This document shows, in pieces, positions 46,448 through 61,596 of a stretch of DNA of 64,000 bases. A model generated the notes under the pieces. It was not told the origin of the DNA. It did no database searches and worked only from the letters and a program-made list of their open reading frames with translations. This DNA is from Marisa cornuarietis (lineage: Eukaryota > Mollusca > Gastropoda > Architaenioglossa > Ampullariidae). The DNA is taken from NCBI GenBank assembly GCA_004794655.1, contig SMMW01000040.1:3292001-3356000 (forward strand). The letters run 5' to 3'. The translations under genes and the position numbers were made by a program. Within the stretch, counting starts at the first letter, position 1. The number at the start of each line of letters is the position of its first letter.

Positions 46448-47190
46448 GTGGACTCCGGCAGACTGAAGGACCCAGCCACCAAATGGGCCTTTGTATTGGA
46501 AGTTAAGAACAGGTTCCAGGCACTAGGGGACCAACAGGAGATGACCTTAGAGGACTTCAATCGAGTTTTACAGGAAACAGGAGAGAAAATACTGGGCTTC
46601 CAACGAAAAAAGAAAGAAGAGTGGATCAGAGAAGAGACATGGAAAAGGATAGACGAGAGAAAGTCAATCAAGCAGAAAATCAACAACACCAGATCTGAAC
46701 GTCTGAAGGAACAACACAAAGATATACAGAAATAAACAAAGAAATAAAGAGGATGACCAAAACCGACAAAAGGGTCTACATAAAGAAACTGGCAGATGAA
46801 GCAGAAGAAGAAGCACGAAAAAATGACCTGAAGACACTGTATAAAATCAATAAACAGCTAAACAACAGGTTCAAAAACAGTGAAGTGCCAGTGAAAGACA
46901 TGAACGGAAATGTTGTCCTGGGAGAGGCAGAAAAACTACAGCGCTGGAGGGAACATTTTGAGTCAGTTCTAAACAGACCAGACCCCACTCAGCTCGCAGA
47001 CATCCAGCCAGCAGATGCAGACCTTGACATCTCCACAGACCCGCCAAGCCTGGAAGAAGTGACAGAAGTAATCAAGACTATGAAAAGCGGCAAAGCACCA
47101 GGAGCAGATGGAATAACAGCAGAGATGTTGAAAGCAGATGTGAATGTGACAGCTCCCATGTTGACTGAAATCTTCAGGCAAGTTTGGTAA
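46448..47190 (+). pseudogene. RTE-like LINE linker and RT N-terminal part (broken)
   Basis: A Lys/Glu-rich helical linker (46448-46735) contains KKEEWIREETWKRIDERK. After a stop at 46733 and a frame change it continues from 46753 through LQRWREHFESVLNRP to KSGKAPGADGITAEMLKA (about 47086-47139). The last is the RT motif with the conserved PG.DG(I). A TAA at 47188 and a TGA at 47212 follow. The gene order is uninterrupted from the endonuclease upstream. Confidence 0.85.
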
Positions 47191-47694
47191 TCAGGACAGA
47201 TCCCAGATGCGTGAAAGACAGGGCTCATTTTCAAGTTACACAATAAAGGAGATCTTGGAGACTGCAATAACTGGAGGGGTATAACGCTTCTTTCCCTCCC
47301 CAGCAAGGTCTTCAGCAAGATTGTTTTGTCAAGACTGACAGCAACCGTTGAGAAAGACCTCCGGCCTCAGCAAGCAGGATTTCGCCCTGGGCGACCCTGC
47401 TCTGAACTCATTTTCATTCTGCGTCAGATTCTGGAGCAGAACAACGAGTGGAGCACACCGCTGTACATCAACCTCATCGACCTGGAGAAGTCTTTTGACA
47501 GCATCCACCACGAGTCCTTATGGAAGATCCTGAGGCATTTCGGAGTCCCTGTGAAACTTGTCCGGGTCGTTGCAATGCTGTACACCGATTTCAAATCTCA
47601 GGTGGTCTGTGACACGGAGCTTACAGCCCCCTTCAACGTCAGTACTGGGGTGAAGCAGGGCTGCATTCTGTCGCCAGTCCAAAAACATCGGTAA
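47191..47694 (+). pseudogene. RTE-like LINE RT palm part, truncated before the catalytic box
   Basis: After the stops the same frame reads NWRGITLLSLPSKVFSKI, then QQAGFRPGRPCSE, then EKSFDSIHHESLWKIL, the A motif with the first catalytic Asp (AFD is usual, here SFD). It then reads GVKQGCILSP. At about 47683 the homology stops abruptly and jumps to the C-terminal region. The whole (F/Y)ADD box and thumb are deleted. With one catalytic aspartate region missing, no RT activity is possible. Confidence 0.85.
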
Positions 47695-48073
47695 CAGGCT
47701 TGACGTCTTCCAAAACAGATGCCTCAGGCGCATACTTAACATCTTTTGGCCAAACACCATCACAAATGAAGAACTCCACCGAAGAACTGAAACCGAGTCC
47801 ATCACCACCCAGGTTCAACGAAGTCGTTAGCGATGGATTGGACATGTGCTCCGCCAGCAGACAGCAGACCTCTCCAGAATCGCCCTACGATGGACTCCAG
47901 ACGGCCGAAGAAAACGAGGCCGCCCAAAGGAAACCTGGAGAAGAACAGTGGAAAGAGAGATGAAAGGAAAGGGCTGGATATGGGGTCACCTGAAGCGGGT
48001 TTCAGCCGATCGACATCAGTGGCGGGCTCTGGTTGAGGCCTTATATGCAACTAACACGAAGAGTATTGATTGA
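47684..48073 (+). pseudogene. RTE-like LINE ORF2 C-terminal domain (broken)
   Basis: In the second frame the sequence reads NRLDVFQNRCLRRILNIFWP, then after a TAG at 47828 RWIGHVLRQQTADL, GRRKRGRPKETWRRT and WGHLKRVSADRHQWRALVEA. It stops at a TGA at 48071-48073. The CLRRI...W.GH(V/L)R...R.RGRP..TWRR pattern is the standard C terminus of this LINE group. A 3' tail of TGAT repeats starts four bases before the duplication, so the 3' UTR is almost absent. Confidence 0.88.
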
Positions 48074-48090
48074 TTGATTTGAGTTTTCTG

Positions 48091-50143
48091 AAAGTGTAGA
48101 GTATCTTTATGTTTTGTTTTGCTTTTACTATATGTCTGTTAGCGTGTGTGTGTGATGAGAGGGAGACGGGTTTAGGAACATCTGACTAGGGTTGAGAGGA
48201 AGGTTGAAAGGGCTGAAAGGGACGTTCCATTCGTCGCGCAATAATCCCTTCAACAAAGGAAGGTCGACATACGTCAAGCGCTTGTCGCCATTCCACCACT
48301 CAAGTGAGTTCACACCTGATTGGCCGTTTAATTTTCAAGAAGTACAGCTTAAAAAGTTATATGGTTGCCTTTTGATCTGTGGGAAGTTATTTTACAGATG
48401 AGTGATACATGTCGGTAACAAATCTATAAACGTTCTCCAGACAAGTCAACAATGCTCAACTGTTTTTCAAGTGGCTGTAACACCATTCCAGAAGATTATT
48501 CGGAGGCTTTGTGGCATAAGTACGAAGAAGGGCACCAGTGTTACGGTAACTCTACCTCGGTACTTCTAAGGGGTAAGAAGTTTTATACCTGCGTGTATTT
48601 ATTTTTTATTGGCCTCCTTTCTTCCATTTCCCGTCAGCTTGCTCGTCAATATCATCTTTTATAACCTTCGCACCGACAAATTCTCTACTCCATCCCTTTT
48701 CGTCAAGGGCCGACAAGAGCTCCAAAGGGTTAGCAAAACAGGATAAAAGAAAAGTTATCGCTCTTGTATATCTCTGTCCGGTGCTTTGTATTGCAGTTCC
48801 AAAGGTCATTCAAATCAGAGCTTTTTCATTACAAGCACAGGACAATGACATCTGGAAAAACCTAGACCCCCCAATTTTTTTTAATGGTTAAAATAAAAAA
48901 TAGCATAAGCGCAGATTTGTTTAGCCTTCTTATTAACTATCTATACCTGGGCCAAGAGGGTCGACATAAAATATCTAATCTCAGACGTGTAGCTAAAATT
49001 AGCAAACACGATTATCAGATTTCTTCATGAAAAAGAGAATAGCGTTTCACTTTATATGTAATAAATAAAAAGTTACCCAGTTATGTTAATTTTAAGAAAA
49101 TAAACACAATGAAAAGCTGGCATTGCCCTGTGCAGGGCAGTTCTTGCTTCATTAAAAGCTGCTGAGTTGGAGCTACAAGAAAAAAAAATATGGCCGCGGT
49201 TTGGAAGCAATCCGATAAGCGCGTAAGTGTGTTGTACAAGTAATTAGGTTTACGTTGCGGTAAAGGCAGTTATTTAATGATTACGTAGGCATTTGTCTTA
49301 CCTCACTCTCTCCCTCCCTGCACCTCTCTGGAGGTTTCTTCTCTTTAATAATTGCAGAAACGTCTGGTTTGTGTGTGTGTGTGTGCGCGCGCGCGCGCGT
49401 CTATGTTTGTGTTGCGCGTGCGTGCGTGTGTGAGACAGAGACAGAGAAAGAGATGACACAAGCATGGTGACCTACAAATGTACAAAGGTAGCAATTATTT
49501 ACTCATCTGACAGTGATGGATAGAACGCTACTAGGCGAGAGACGAAATCGACCTACGCAGCAGACAAGAAGTAGAAAAGGAGACGGCACAAACACTTCAA
49601 ACTGAGAAACTCGACACGACACTTAAATAAGAAACCTGTCACTTAAACCACTTACTGCAGGAACAGCACTCTTTACTACCACAAAGGAAGCTATTCGATC
49701 TCACCCTCAAGCGCCATAGCTCACTGAGCTCCCTTTGATGACTGTCATCTCAGTTATCTCCCATGGCTCAGGGATTTTGTTGCGGAGTAACTGTCGTCGT
49801 AGTCTGTGTTGTGTACAGTTTAATGTGTGGATACCGGCCTCACCTTCTCCTCGGCCACAACCTGCCGTGATGAGAACGAATAGATCGACGCAGACATTTT
49901 CCGCCATTTATGATCTTGGCATTGTCGTTAGTTATCCCACGCCGCTGAGGTGGTCCTAAAGTATTTAGTTATTTTTGTGACGGTCACAGGATATGGACCA
50001 GCGTGGTTGACCAGCACAGTTAATTTTATGTCCGATGCCGAGTGTGTGGCTCTTTGTGGTGCCAAAGTTTCTTTCGAAGAGATATGAACGGGCGTCGACT
50101 TAAATGATTATGGACGCTCTCGACCAAAGACAAAAGCGCGCGC
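48091..50143. other. Gene-free stretch
   Basis: No exon recognised. A GT/GC-rich alternating tract is at 49371-49432, with GA-rich sequence to 49453. CpG is raised near 49700-50100. Confidence 0.5.
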
Positions 50144-50164
50144 GTGCACACACACACACACACA

Positions 50165-50211
<47 letters not shown>

Positions 50212-50212
50212 T
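50144..50212. repeat. (CA)n-(CT)n-(CA)n microsatellite
   Basis: Two CA blocks flank a CT block, preceded by a GCGC step. Confidence 0.96.
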
Positions 50213-53856
<3,644 letters not shown>

Positions 53857-54399
53857 TCGTGGGAAAAAAGAAAAAAAAACCAAAGTGAAAATACAAAAGG
53901 AAAAACTCCGTTAAAGAAAACGTATATGTAACGTTCCAACGGAAACCACTCACTTAACCTATTACGCTATAGCAACTTCGACAAAAACACATTTTAAAAA
54001 ACCAGTTAAGCAATTTGAAGTGCTGCAGTGTCATAAAAAGACAGAATGAAAGACGGCGGCGCATGTGATGTAGACGTCAGTGCAAATAAATAATAATAAA
54101 AAAAACGACCTAGACAATCCGGTGTTGACAATACCCGTGCAGGATCCGCTTCAGAAATAAGACATCAACTTTTTTGTTTCAAAGACGAACTTCCCTCAGA
54201 TGGTTTTAGTCCTTTTAAGTAATGCGCTTAATTGTTGTGTACTTTGAAAACTTTCGCGACACAATGGACCCAAAATGACCTTGTGATGGATGAGTGATCA
54301 GGTGATATTGAACCAGGTAGAATCAGATTATTCCCCTTGTGTCCCCGAGTCGCGCGCTCGATGTAGGGGACACGATCCAGGAATTTGACGGTCACTTCG

Positions 54400-54490
54400 A
54401 CCCACCCATATCGACGTCGACCTAGAATCAAATCGACCCATCCAAGACCAAATCGTTCCGAAGTTGAAAGTCGAAACTGACCCACACAGC
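54400..54490. repeat. Left half of a diverged inverted repeat pair
   Basis: GGTCACTTCGACCCA, then TCGACGTCGACCTAG and finally CTGACCCACA match the reverse complement of 55095-55215 (TGTGGGTCAG ... CTGGGTCGAGGTCGA ... TGGGTCGAAGTAACC). Identity is moderate and broken by indels. The two arms lie about 600 bp apart and enclose the (CAT)n array. Confidence 0.5.
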
Positions 54491-54870
54491 GACCCCTGTC
54501 CTGTTAACTGAACATCTGTACAGACATCTGGAACTAACTCCTGAACAAAAGAATAGACACAGACACATTTTTTAAATGCTATTATTCATGTGAACAATCG
54601 TGTTTAAGTGGAAATTAAACGTGATATTTCTTCTCTGGAGGTGTCTTGTCAAGTGATCTTGCATCCCGAGGCCTTGTATAATCACGTTACAATTGCACAG
54701 AAAACATTAATTTCCCCTTCTCCAGATTTAAGACTTCGACTGTCTTTATTTTTTTACTTTCCTGGTGTTTATCTATTTATTTACTTTATTTTTTTCTTAT
54801 TTTTTATTAATTTTGTTTTTGCTGCGCAATGAGCATTCTTCCGAATGGATACCTGCGCATTACAAATGGA

Positions 54871-54977
<107 letters not shown>

Positions 54978-55094
54978 AGTGCTTGAACAATTTTGGGAAT
55001 ATTTGATGTGAATGACTATGTCACTGGTGACCGATTCGCCTTTTGGGCATAGGTCGATACGTGTTTTAGCGTTGAGACGGTTAGAGTTTTATGT

Positions 55095-55215
55095 GGGTCA
55101 GTTTGGATGTGGATCTCAGCAGAGATCGATCTAACCATGAACGTTGATCAACGTTCATGATCTAACCCTGGGTCGAGGTCGATGTTTGGCTGGATGGATA
55201 TGTGGGTCGAAGTAA
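55095..55215. repeat. Right half of a diverged inverted repeat pair with a perfect palindrome
   Basis: This arm pairs with 54400-54490. Inside it, 55136-55159 is a perfect 24-bp palindrome, CATGAACGTTGA followed by its reverse complement. It is flanked by a direct repeat ATCTAAC on both sides, as if a short inverted duplication had been inserted. Confidence 0.6.
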
Positions 55216-55539
55216 CCACTCCCTTTCCTTTTAACACTAAACTGGCAACCGTTTCGTGTAAAATTACTAGATGATACAGATAAAATGGTGCAACTTTTTT
55301 TGTTCAATACAATTTATTTCACTGCTTTCTTCCTTCATTTTGTGTCTTTGGAATTTGAACTTTTGGTCACGATCTATATTTATACTTATATTGCGACGAG
55401 AGTTTTTCATGTTTATATTATGACAGACATACATCAGTGTTTCAATAAAGAGTTATAATTGAAAACAATTTTTTTTTAAATGTTCCTTCATAATTTTTGA
55501 CTTGGAACATTATGGATTTACATAGCCTCAGTCGCTGTT

Positions 55540-55689
55540 TAAATCCGTTGAAGCATTTCCTTCGACTCACATCCCCTGCAGAGCCTCAGGCATCAATTCG
55601 CTTCCGCATCCTCGGCATTGTGGGATACATCCGGTTCCCCCGCCCTCGACACGGAAGCAGAGGAAAAGCACTACAGACTTGAAGAGCAG
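55540..55689 (+). promoter_or_regulatory. CAP: Candidate promoter and non-coding first exon of CAP
   Basis: A GC- and CpG-richer patch in an AT-rich region holds Ets-type sites (CTTCCG at 55601, CGGAAG at 55652). It also has a ZNF143-like word, GCATTGTGGGA, at 55615-55625, and no TATA box, which is the usual look of a housekeeping promoter. It ends in GAGCAG|GTAAATG, a good splice donor after 55689. The next strong acceptor on this strand that leads into CAP is at 61300. I infer a 5' UTR exon joined to 61301. No transcript evidence is available and the start site is unknown. Confidence 0.4.
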
Positions 55690-56579
55690 GTAAATGAAAG
55701 TAGTTGAAGTAAAGTCTACAGCCTATTTTTCGTTTTAAAATCATATTTCAATAGTCTAAGGTTTCTTTATTGTATTTGGCGCTGTCAGGCTTGTTCCAGA
55801 AAGTCAACTAAGAAATTTGCGTACCGGCAATGGGCGGGTCAAAATGGATGCGCCCATGAACTAAGAGTAGTCGATGTTGATGAATCATACAAATGCTCTC
55901 ACCAATTTTGGGCATTAGGGTTATGGCGTGATTCAGAATATATACTTAATCTGTTTTAAGTCAGAGATTTGTGCTATTGTTTAATTTATTTTTATTCTGC
56001 CTGTAGTATAGTAAAACTTGGTGTCAAACCCGTTTTGTTAGTGTTAATAGTTTGGTAGATAGTATTAGGATGCTATTCAATCAACAAAACATAGGTTGCT
56101 CAGCTTCAGTCAGGAAGAAAGATTTTAGTAAATAAAACCCTCCGTGCTACCTCAAAAGACTAACATTCTGCATTCTATAAATTTGCAACCCATGCAGGAT
56201 TGCTGTGATGGATTTGAAAAGTTAAATTCAACGCATTGCAATGGCATAGTAGAGATAAATCTGGTAAATGATTCATTAGTTCTTTGTCGTCCACAAAATA
56301 TATTTGCAACAATTTCTGTTCGTTCATATTATGATTTTACAAAAATATGAAATTGTATTGCCAGGAAAGTGATAAAGGAAGCTTGAGAAGTGTCTGCAGC
56401 TTTCTTCCTGGTTGAAACTGAGCAGTTTATGATTTACATATTGTATAGTATGAATATTAACATGCCAGGATTGACACTAGATTGATGATGCATTCTACAG
56501 GCAGATTGAGCATAAATTCAATAGTAGCACAACAGTGTTTCATTAGAAAAGTTATATCTAACATAGTGGGAGTGGATAA

Positions 56580-56690
56580 TTGAGTGGTTAGAGCAATGGT
56601 GTCCAGGTCCAAAGATGCACACATTAGATAGTGTATGGCAAGGGTAACGGCATGCCTCTGCTGTGAGAAAGTGCTTGAGATTTAACCAAA
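56580..56690 (+). repeat. Possible decayed tRNA-headed SINE
   Basis: GGATAATTGAGTGGTTAGAGC resembles a tRNA-like head with an A box (TTGAGTGGTTAGAGC). About 20 bases on, GGTCCAAAGAT may be a worn B box. It lies in the putative CAP intron. Boundaries are unclear. Confidence 0.35.
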
Positions 56691-59600
56691 AGGAACATAA
56701 CGTGTAGTGTCATGGGAACTTGCGCTATATGTCATCACTTGAGCAAAATCTCATTGTACTGCTACACAGCACAGCAAATGGAGTCAAGTTGCTTGTTTTA
56801 TTTAAGATATCTTCAGTGTAATAATAAAGTGTATTTATATAACACATTCCCCCAAAAGTTGCAGGCTTCATGTACTTTACAAAAGAGACATACAGATATG
56901 AATACGACGTATACTTAATAGATCATAACATGCTGGGGGAGAGTGAGAGAAGAAAAGTTCTCAATAAAGATACTCTTCAAAACATGATATTGTAACACTG
57001 CCATGTAGGCAGGTATGACAGTAAAGTTCCAATATGTATCCGAAGATAAGCACAAAGCCTATGGGAGCCTAGTGTGACTTTGCAATGCAGTTACTACCCA
57101 TGCCTTCGCTCGCTTGTGGCTTAAATTCCGAGCACTATCTCACAACAGGCACATCTAGAAGTGTGCTGTTCCCGTTGCCATACACGTCTTCTCTACACTT
57201 CACTAATCTCAAACTCTCTATTAGCCATTTCAGTACCCTTATGGCAAAAAGCAAACTTCCCTCAATTGACCCAACTTTATAGTGGGTACCTAACTCTGTA
57301 GAGGGTTGGGGAAGGTAAGGCAGAAAGGGAAAAATGGACACTTCCCTCACAAAAGTCGACCCAGATTTAAATGATGGCTCTTTAACATCACACTCCCCTG
57401 CAACTGTAAGGTCACATAATATCTTTACCTTTTGAATATAACATCAGTTTGTTTTTTATGAAATATACAAGAAGTATATTTTGTTATTTGGCTATGATTT
57501 ATATTAAAGATATTGATGTTATGTTTAACACTGCAGATTTTGTATTTTGTACAGTTTATCATCCTCCTGCAGCTGCCTTCCATATTTATCACAGCATACT
57601 CTTCTCACTTAATACAAATAAACATCTAGTAACAACAGTCTTAGTCTCATGTGCTACTCGACTCTTGATTAACTGTTATCCCCCCTCCCCCGACCCCCTT
57701 TCCCCACCTGTTTTCACATGAGATGATTTCTTAGTTTCTTGTTTACCAGAAAAAGTGATATTATTCTTTTCTTCATTATTTCCTAGAAAGATTTTTTTGG
57801 TGAATTTTAAACAGCAAGGTAATTATACTTAGTGTTTTTGGTGTTAAGCCTTGATGGCTTAATTCATTGTTATATAAATGGCACGTTACAAGATTTGGCT
57901 TGCCTTTTTGATGATGTTTATGCTAGGTATTTTTGTCATTTTGTAACCTTTATTATCTGTTAAATGTTGTTTTATTTTGGAAAGTTTTATTGATTATGGC
58001 TTAAGTTCCAGAAGTAACTTTGAAATCAATTTACTAGCCTATTCTTGCTTTTTTCACAACATTGAAGATATTGATTGGTGGCATATGCATGTGTTTGATT
58101 TGCAGTTGCTAATGATTTAGCATTGTTTTGAAGCTAACCTGTGTCAAACGTAAATAAGCTCAAAAAGCTTTAAACTTGGCATAGTTAGTATGTAGATGCC
58201 AAATAAGAGACCTCATATTATGTCCTTTTAAAAGTAAACTGATTTGGAATGAGTTGCATATCAGAAAATAATCTGGATGCTACATTCAGAAAAGCAGTAG
58301 ACGAGTTGATAGAAAAAGAACTTTCTTTTTGCTTTTATTTTATTATTTATTCACATGCCCCTCCGAATGTCAGTATAAACGAAGATGGTAAGAAGAAATA
58401 ACTAATGTCAGGATCTATCATGACTGTATAGTTGTTTTTTTTAAATAGAGTGTTGAACATACTATCCCATCTGTATAAAGTCTTTACTGAACTGTTGATT
58501 ATTACGAGAGTTGTGGTCATTCAGTGCCTGTATTTGTCACATGATTTTGTGATCAGGAAGATTTGAACATGCTTGCTGAGAATATTGGTCAGTTGTTATT
58601 GAGTAGACAGAGTTTGCAAAATGTAGGGTCATTGTTCCTGAATGTGTTTGTCTTAAGAAAATTTACTTCACTTCCAAATGGATGTCCCATTTGAGTGCAA
58701 ATTAAAGGGTTTTTTTTTAGCATGGCTCACAAATGGCTAGCATTATTTCTTTCTTTTGCATGCTGCATAGATTTCCTGCCTTTTCCTATTGTCATATACA
58801 TGTAAATAATTGCCAATTTTTTGGACTAGATTTTAATTTTTGTTGCAGTCATCATGCAGCAAAAGTGATTTGGGGTATTGGTAAGACCAATAACTCTGCA
58901 AATGTGGGCTGTGCTTTTGCTTTTGGTTTTGCTAACAGGAATGCAGTTTCTTTTAGAATTGATGCATAAAACCCATGTGTATTCAGAGGAAAAAAATAAC
59001 TATTCAGCTATGAACGTGCAGTCAGTTTATAACAAATTCTTTTTTTTGGGTTAGTTTTTAAATTCTAGATTGTTACTTTTCAAATTTGTGATATTTTTGT
59101 CAATTAAAGGTGGGGAAAAACAATCTGACAATTATGACAATGTGTGCAGTAAAAAAAAAAAAAGAAGAATGTGTTAACTGTAATCCAGGATATCTTCATT
59201 AATGAATTTGCAATGTTGGAATGGTCATATGATCATGAAAGGCAGAACAGCTGCAAGTTAAATTTTTATAGAAGAGAGACAGTTTATGATTATTTACTGC
59301 ACAGTATTTGATTCATGAACTGTAGTGTAAGTCCTAGCACTTATGCATTGACTTTGTCCAACCTACTAGAATGCTCTCTTGGATAGTCCAGTCATTGTAT
59401 CTTTTAGTTTTTGTTCTCTCTTTCTCTGTGCACCAGTACTCTTTAAGCCATTTTGTAAAAACTTTAACTATTCTAAAGGTCACAGCGTGTCTTAGCTTTG
59501 TGCATCTTTGAAATTAAGTTGAATGTCAACATGACTTCTAATAAATTTACCCAGATACTCTTCAGCCAGCAGACTCTCGGCTTTTTTGTGAAGACTAGCC

Positions 59601-60362
59601 CTTGTTTTCAGGCCATAAAAATTATGCTAGTGTTTTGAAATTCATTAATTGATAATCTTGCATAATAGATCATGTCCAAAAGAATGGCACTTTATTTAAA
59701 TCCTACATTGAGAAATGATCTGGTTGCTAGTTACGCAATAGTTGAATGGCTGACATTAGATAATAAATGCTCTGTGGAAAGATGATGGACTGATGGATAA
59801 CAGGATGCCAAATTGTAAACAGAAATAAATTTGATTTGTCTGCTCTCTGTCATTCACGTTTATTTTTTCGCTTTTGTTTTTTTTGTTTTCCCTGCTGGCT
59901 GGAGGTGACAGAAAGTTGGTGGGGGTCAAGGCCTTGCATTCTGTAATACTAGCTTACTGCTTGTGACAGTTTATCAGTTTATTGGTGTTGTCAACTTGGT
60001 GCAATAGTACCTGGTACATACCATTAGCAGCTAGTCACAGCAACGTATTCATTTAATGTAGTGCTTTGTCCAGAACTGTTATTGCCATCTGGCAGATTTT
60101 CCCCAAGCTTGCATGAGCTTGGACACTTTCAATTTACAGATACTTTGCTGTCCTTAGAGTGCCTTGAGGTACTTGCGCAGTAAGAACAGTATCGCTTTTG
60201 CTGTGGACACTAGAGAGTGCAAAAGAAAGCTGCATGTGTTGAACGGGAGATATATATATATATAGTCTGAGATTAAATTGAAAACTCTCAAAAGAGTAGG
60301 CACCTCTTGACTGTGGTCTTCTTGCTTTTCTGTCCCTCGTATGTTGCCCATATCTCATTTTT

Positions 60363-60390
60363 GTTCTAAAGCGCTAAGAGCATACTCCAT
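60363..60390 (+). repeat. LINE 3'-tail word inside the CAP intron
   Basis: AGCGCTAAGAGCATACTC at 60370-60387 is identical to 42874-42891 in the 3' tail of the CR1/L2-like LINE. Flanking similarity is weak, so this is an old, worn fragment of the same tail. Confidence 0.6.
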
Positions 60391-61300
60391 AGGAAAAGAT
60401 TTTGCATTTATCATAAAAGGAGAGATAAACTGAATAAATTTTTTTGGGATGGAATGTAAGAAACTTTATTATTATAAAATATGAAATCATGACATTCAGT
60501 CCACCTGCCATAATAGAACTGGTCAAGCTTCTGTTACGCATAGCTATTGCTAATCCACAGCATTATGCGTGTCCCCTGTAGCTGCTTCCAAGTCATGTAA
60601 ATGCATGGTTGGAGTCTGTAGTTTTTTTTCCTTTTTACTCTCCCTTCCTCTCTGGTAGAAGATGGGCTACTCAGAGCATGTGACAGCTGTTTTTGATGCA
60701 CTGAGATTTCTCCATAAAGTATTTTTGCACATCTAACATCGTCTTCTGTAAAATAATTCTTCTACTGTGCATGGTCGTGTGTAATTTATGACAATAGCAT
60801 TAATGAATTACAACTGGGCTGAAGACGTAACATGGACTGCGAAGGAATGAGTAGTAAGAAAATGCAGTTTTAGGATACAGAGATTGGATTAGGGTCATTT
60901 TCTTTTTTTTTTTTTTTTTTTTGAATGCAACCAAGAGTTACTGAATAACTTTTGATTACATTGGGATGTTATAATTAACATAATTGGCTGTTAATTAGTA
61001 TGAACAGAAAACAGTATAAACTGTAGTTGAATTGGGAGGTTTATTCCAGATGAAATAGGTGGCATCATTTGTTGTCGCGAGCTTATGGGGTGGTGGGGGA
61101 TTTTGACCATATGTTATGGGGGAAGGAAAGAATGCTGTGCACACAATGGGTAATCGATGAAGTAAAAATTAATCAAGGGGGAAATCACTTGCACAAATGC
61201 TGCATGATGGTGACAGATAAAGTTTCTCTTGGCTTTATCTGTATTACACTGTTTCTGTATAAAGCACAGCATGTCTTTGACCTCATCTTTTTTCTTGCAG

Positions 61301-61596
61301 ATAGAAGAACTATAACTTGGATTTAGCTGCAAGGCTGTATGTTTTCTTTCTGCTTGGCGCCTTTACTGTTGTTTTGGCCAGAAACAGTGGAGCCATCCAG
61401 TTGTTTATAAGTTTGCTTGCGTTTACTGTAGCATTCAATAGAAACTTGTTGGTGCTTTTTTTGGGTGAGCATTGTATTGTTTTCCATGGTGAACTCTTAC
61501 GTGAATGACAAGGCATTTGTTGGATTGGGGGAAATACAGGTCTTGTGGATGAAGCAAAACATTGTTTGGTAACAAAATTACATTCTGCTCTTAACA
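61301..61596 (+). other. CAP: CAP 5' UTR segment
   Basis: It follows a strong acceptor (CCTCATCTTTTTTCTTGCAG ending at 61300). The segment contains stops in the CAP frame, the last being TAA at 61570-61572, so the coding region must begin after it. No convincing splice acceptor lies between that stop and the ATG at 61597. The UTR is therefore probably contiguous with the coding exon. A GGGTGAGC donor-like word near 61464 could give an alternative splice form. Confidence 0.5.

Larger units (their letters stand above)
45405..48077 (+). mobile_element. RTE-like non-LTR retrotransposon, internally deleted
   Basis: The element is bounded by a perfect 13-bp target-site duplication, TTTGAGTTTTCTG, at 45392-45404 and 48078-48090. 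It starts CCCCCGTGGGACCTCGGGG and ends in a short (TGAT)n repeat, the tail style of RTE-clade elements. It encodes endonuclease, reverse transcriptase and a C-terminal domain, all broken. About 2.67 kb remain because the RT palm with its catalytic box is deleted. The 5' start therefore looks full length while the middle is lost. Clade assignment rests on tail style and protein resemblance only. Confidence 0.85.
55690..61300 (+). other. CAP: Putative first intron of CAP
   Basis: AT-rich sequence between the donor at 55690 and the acceptor ending at 61300 (polypyrimidine TCTTTTTTCTTGCAG). It holds no other convincing exon. A possible tRNA-like SINE head is at about 56580-56630 and a LINE-tail word at 60370-60387. 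A short TA run is at 60249-60264 and a T run at 60902-60922. Long microsatellites, frequent elsewhere in the window, are absent here. Confidence 0.4.
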
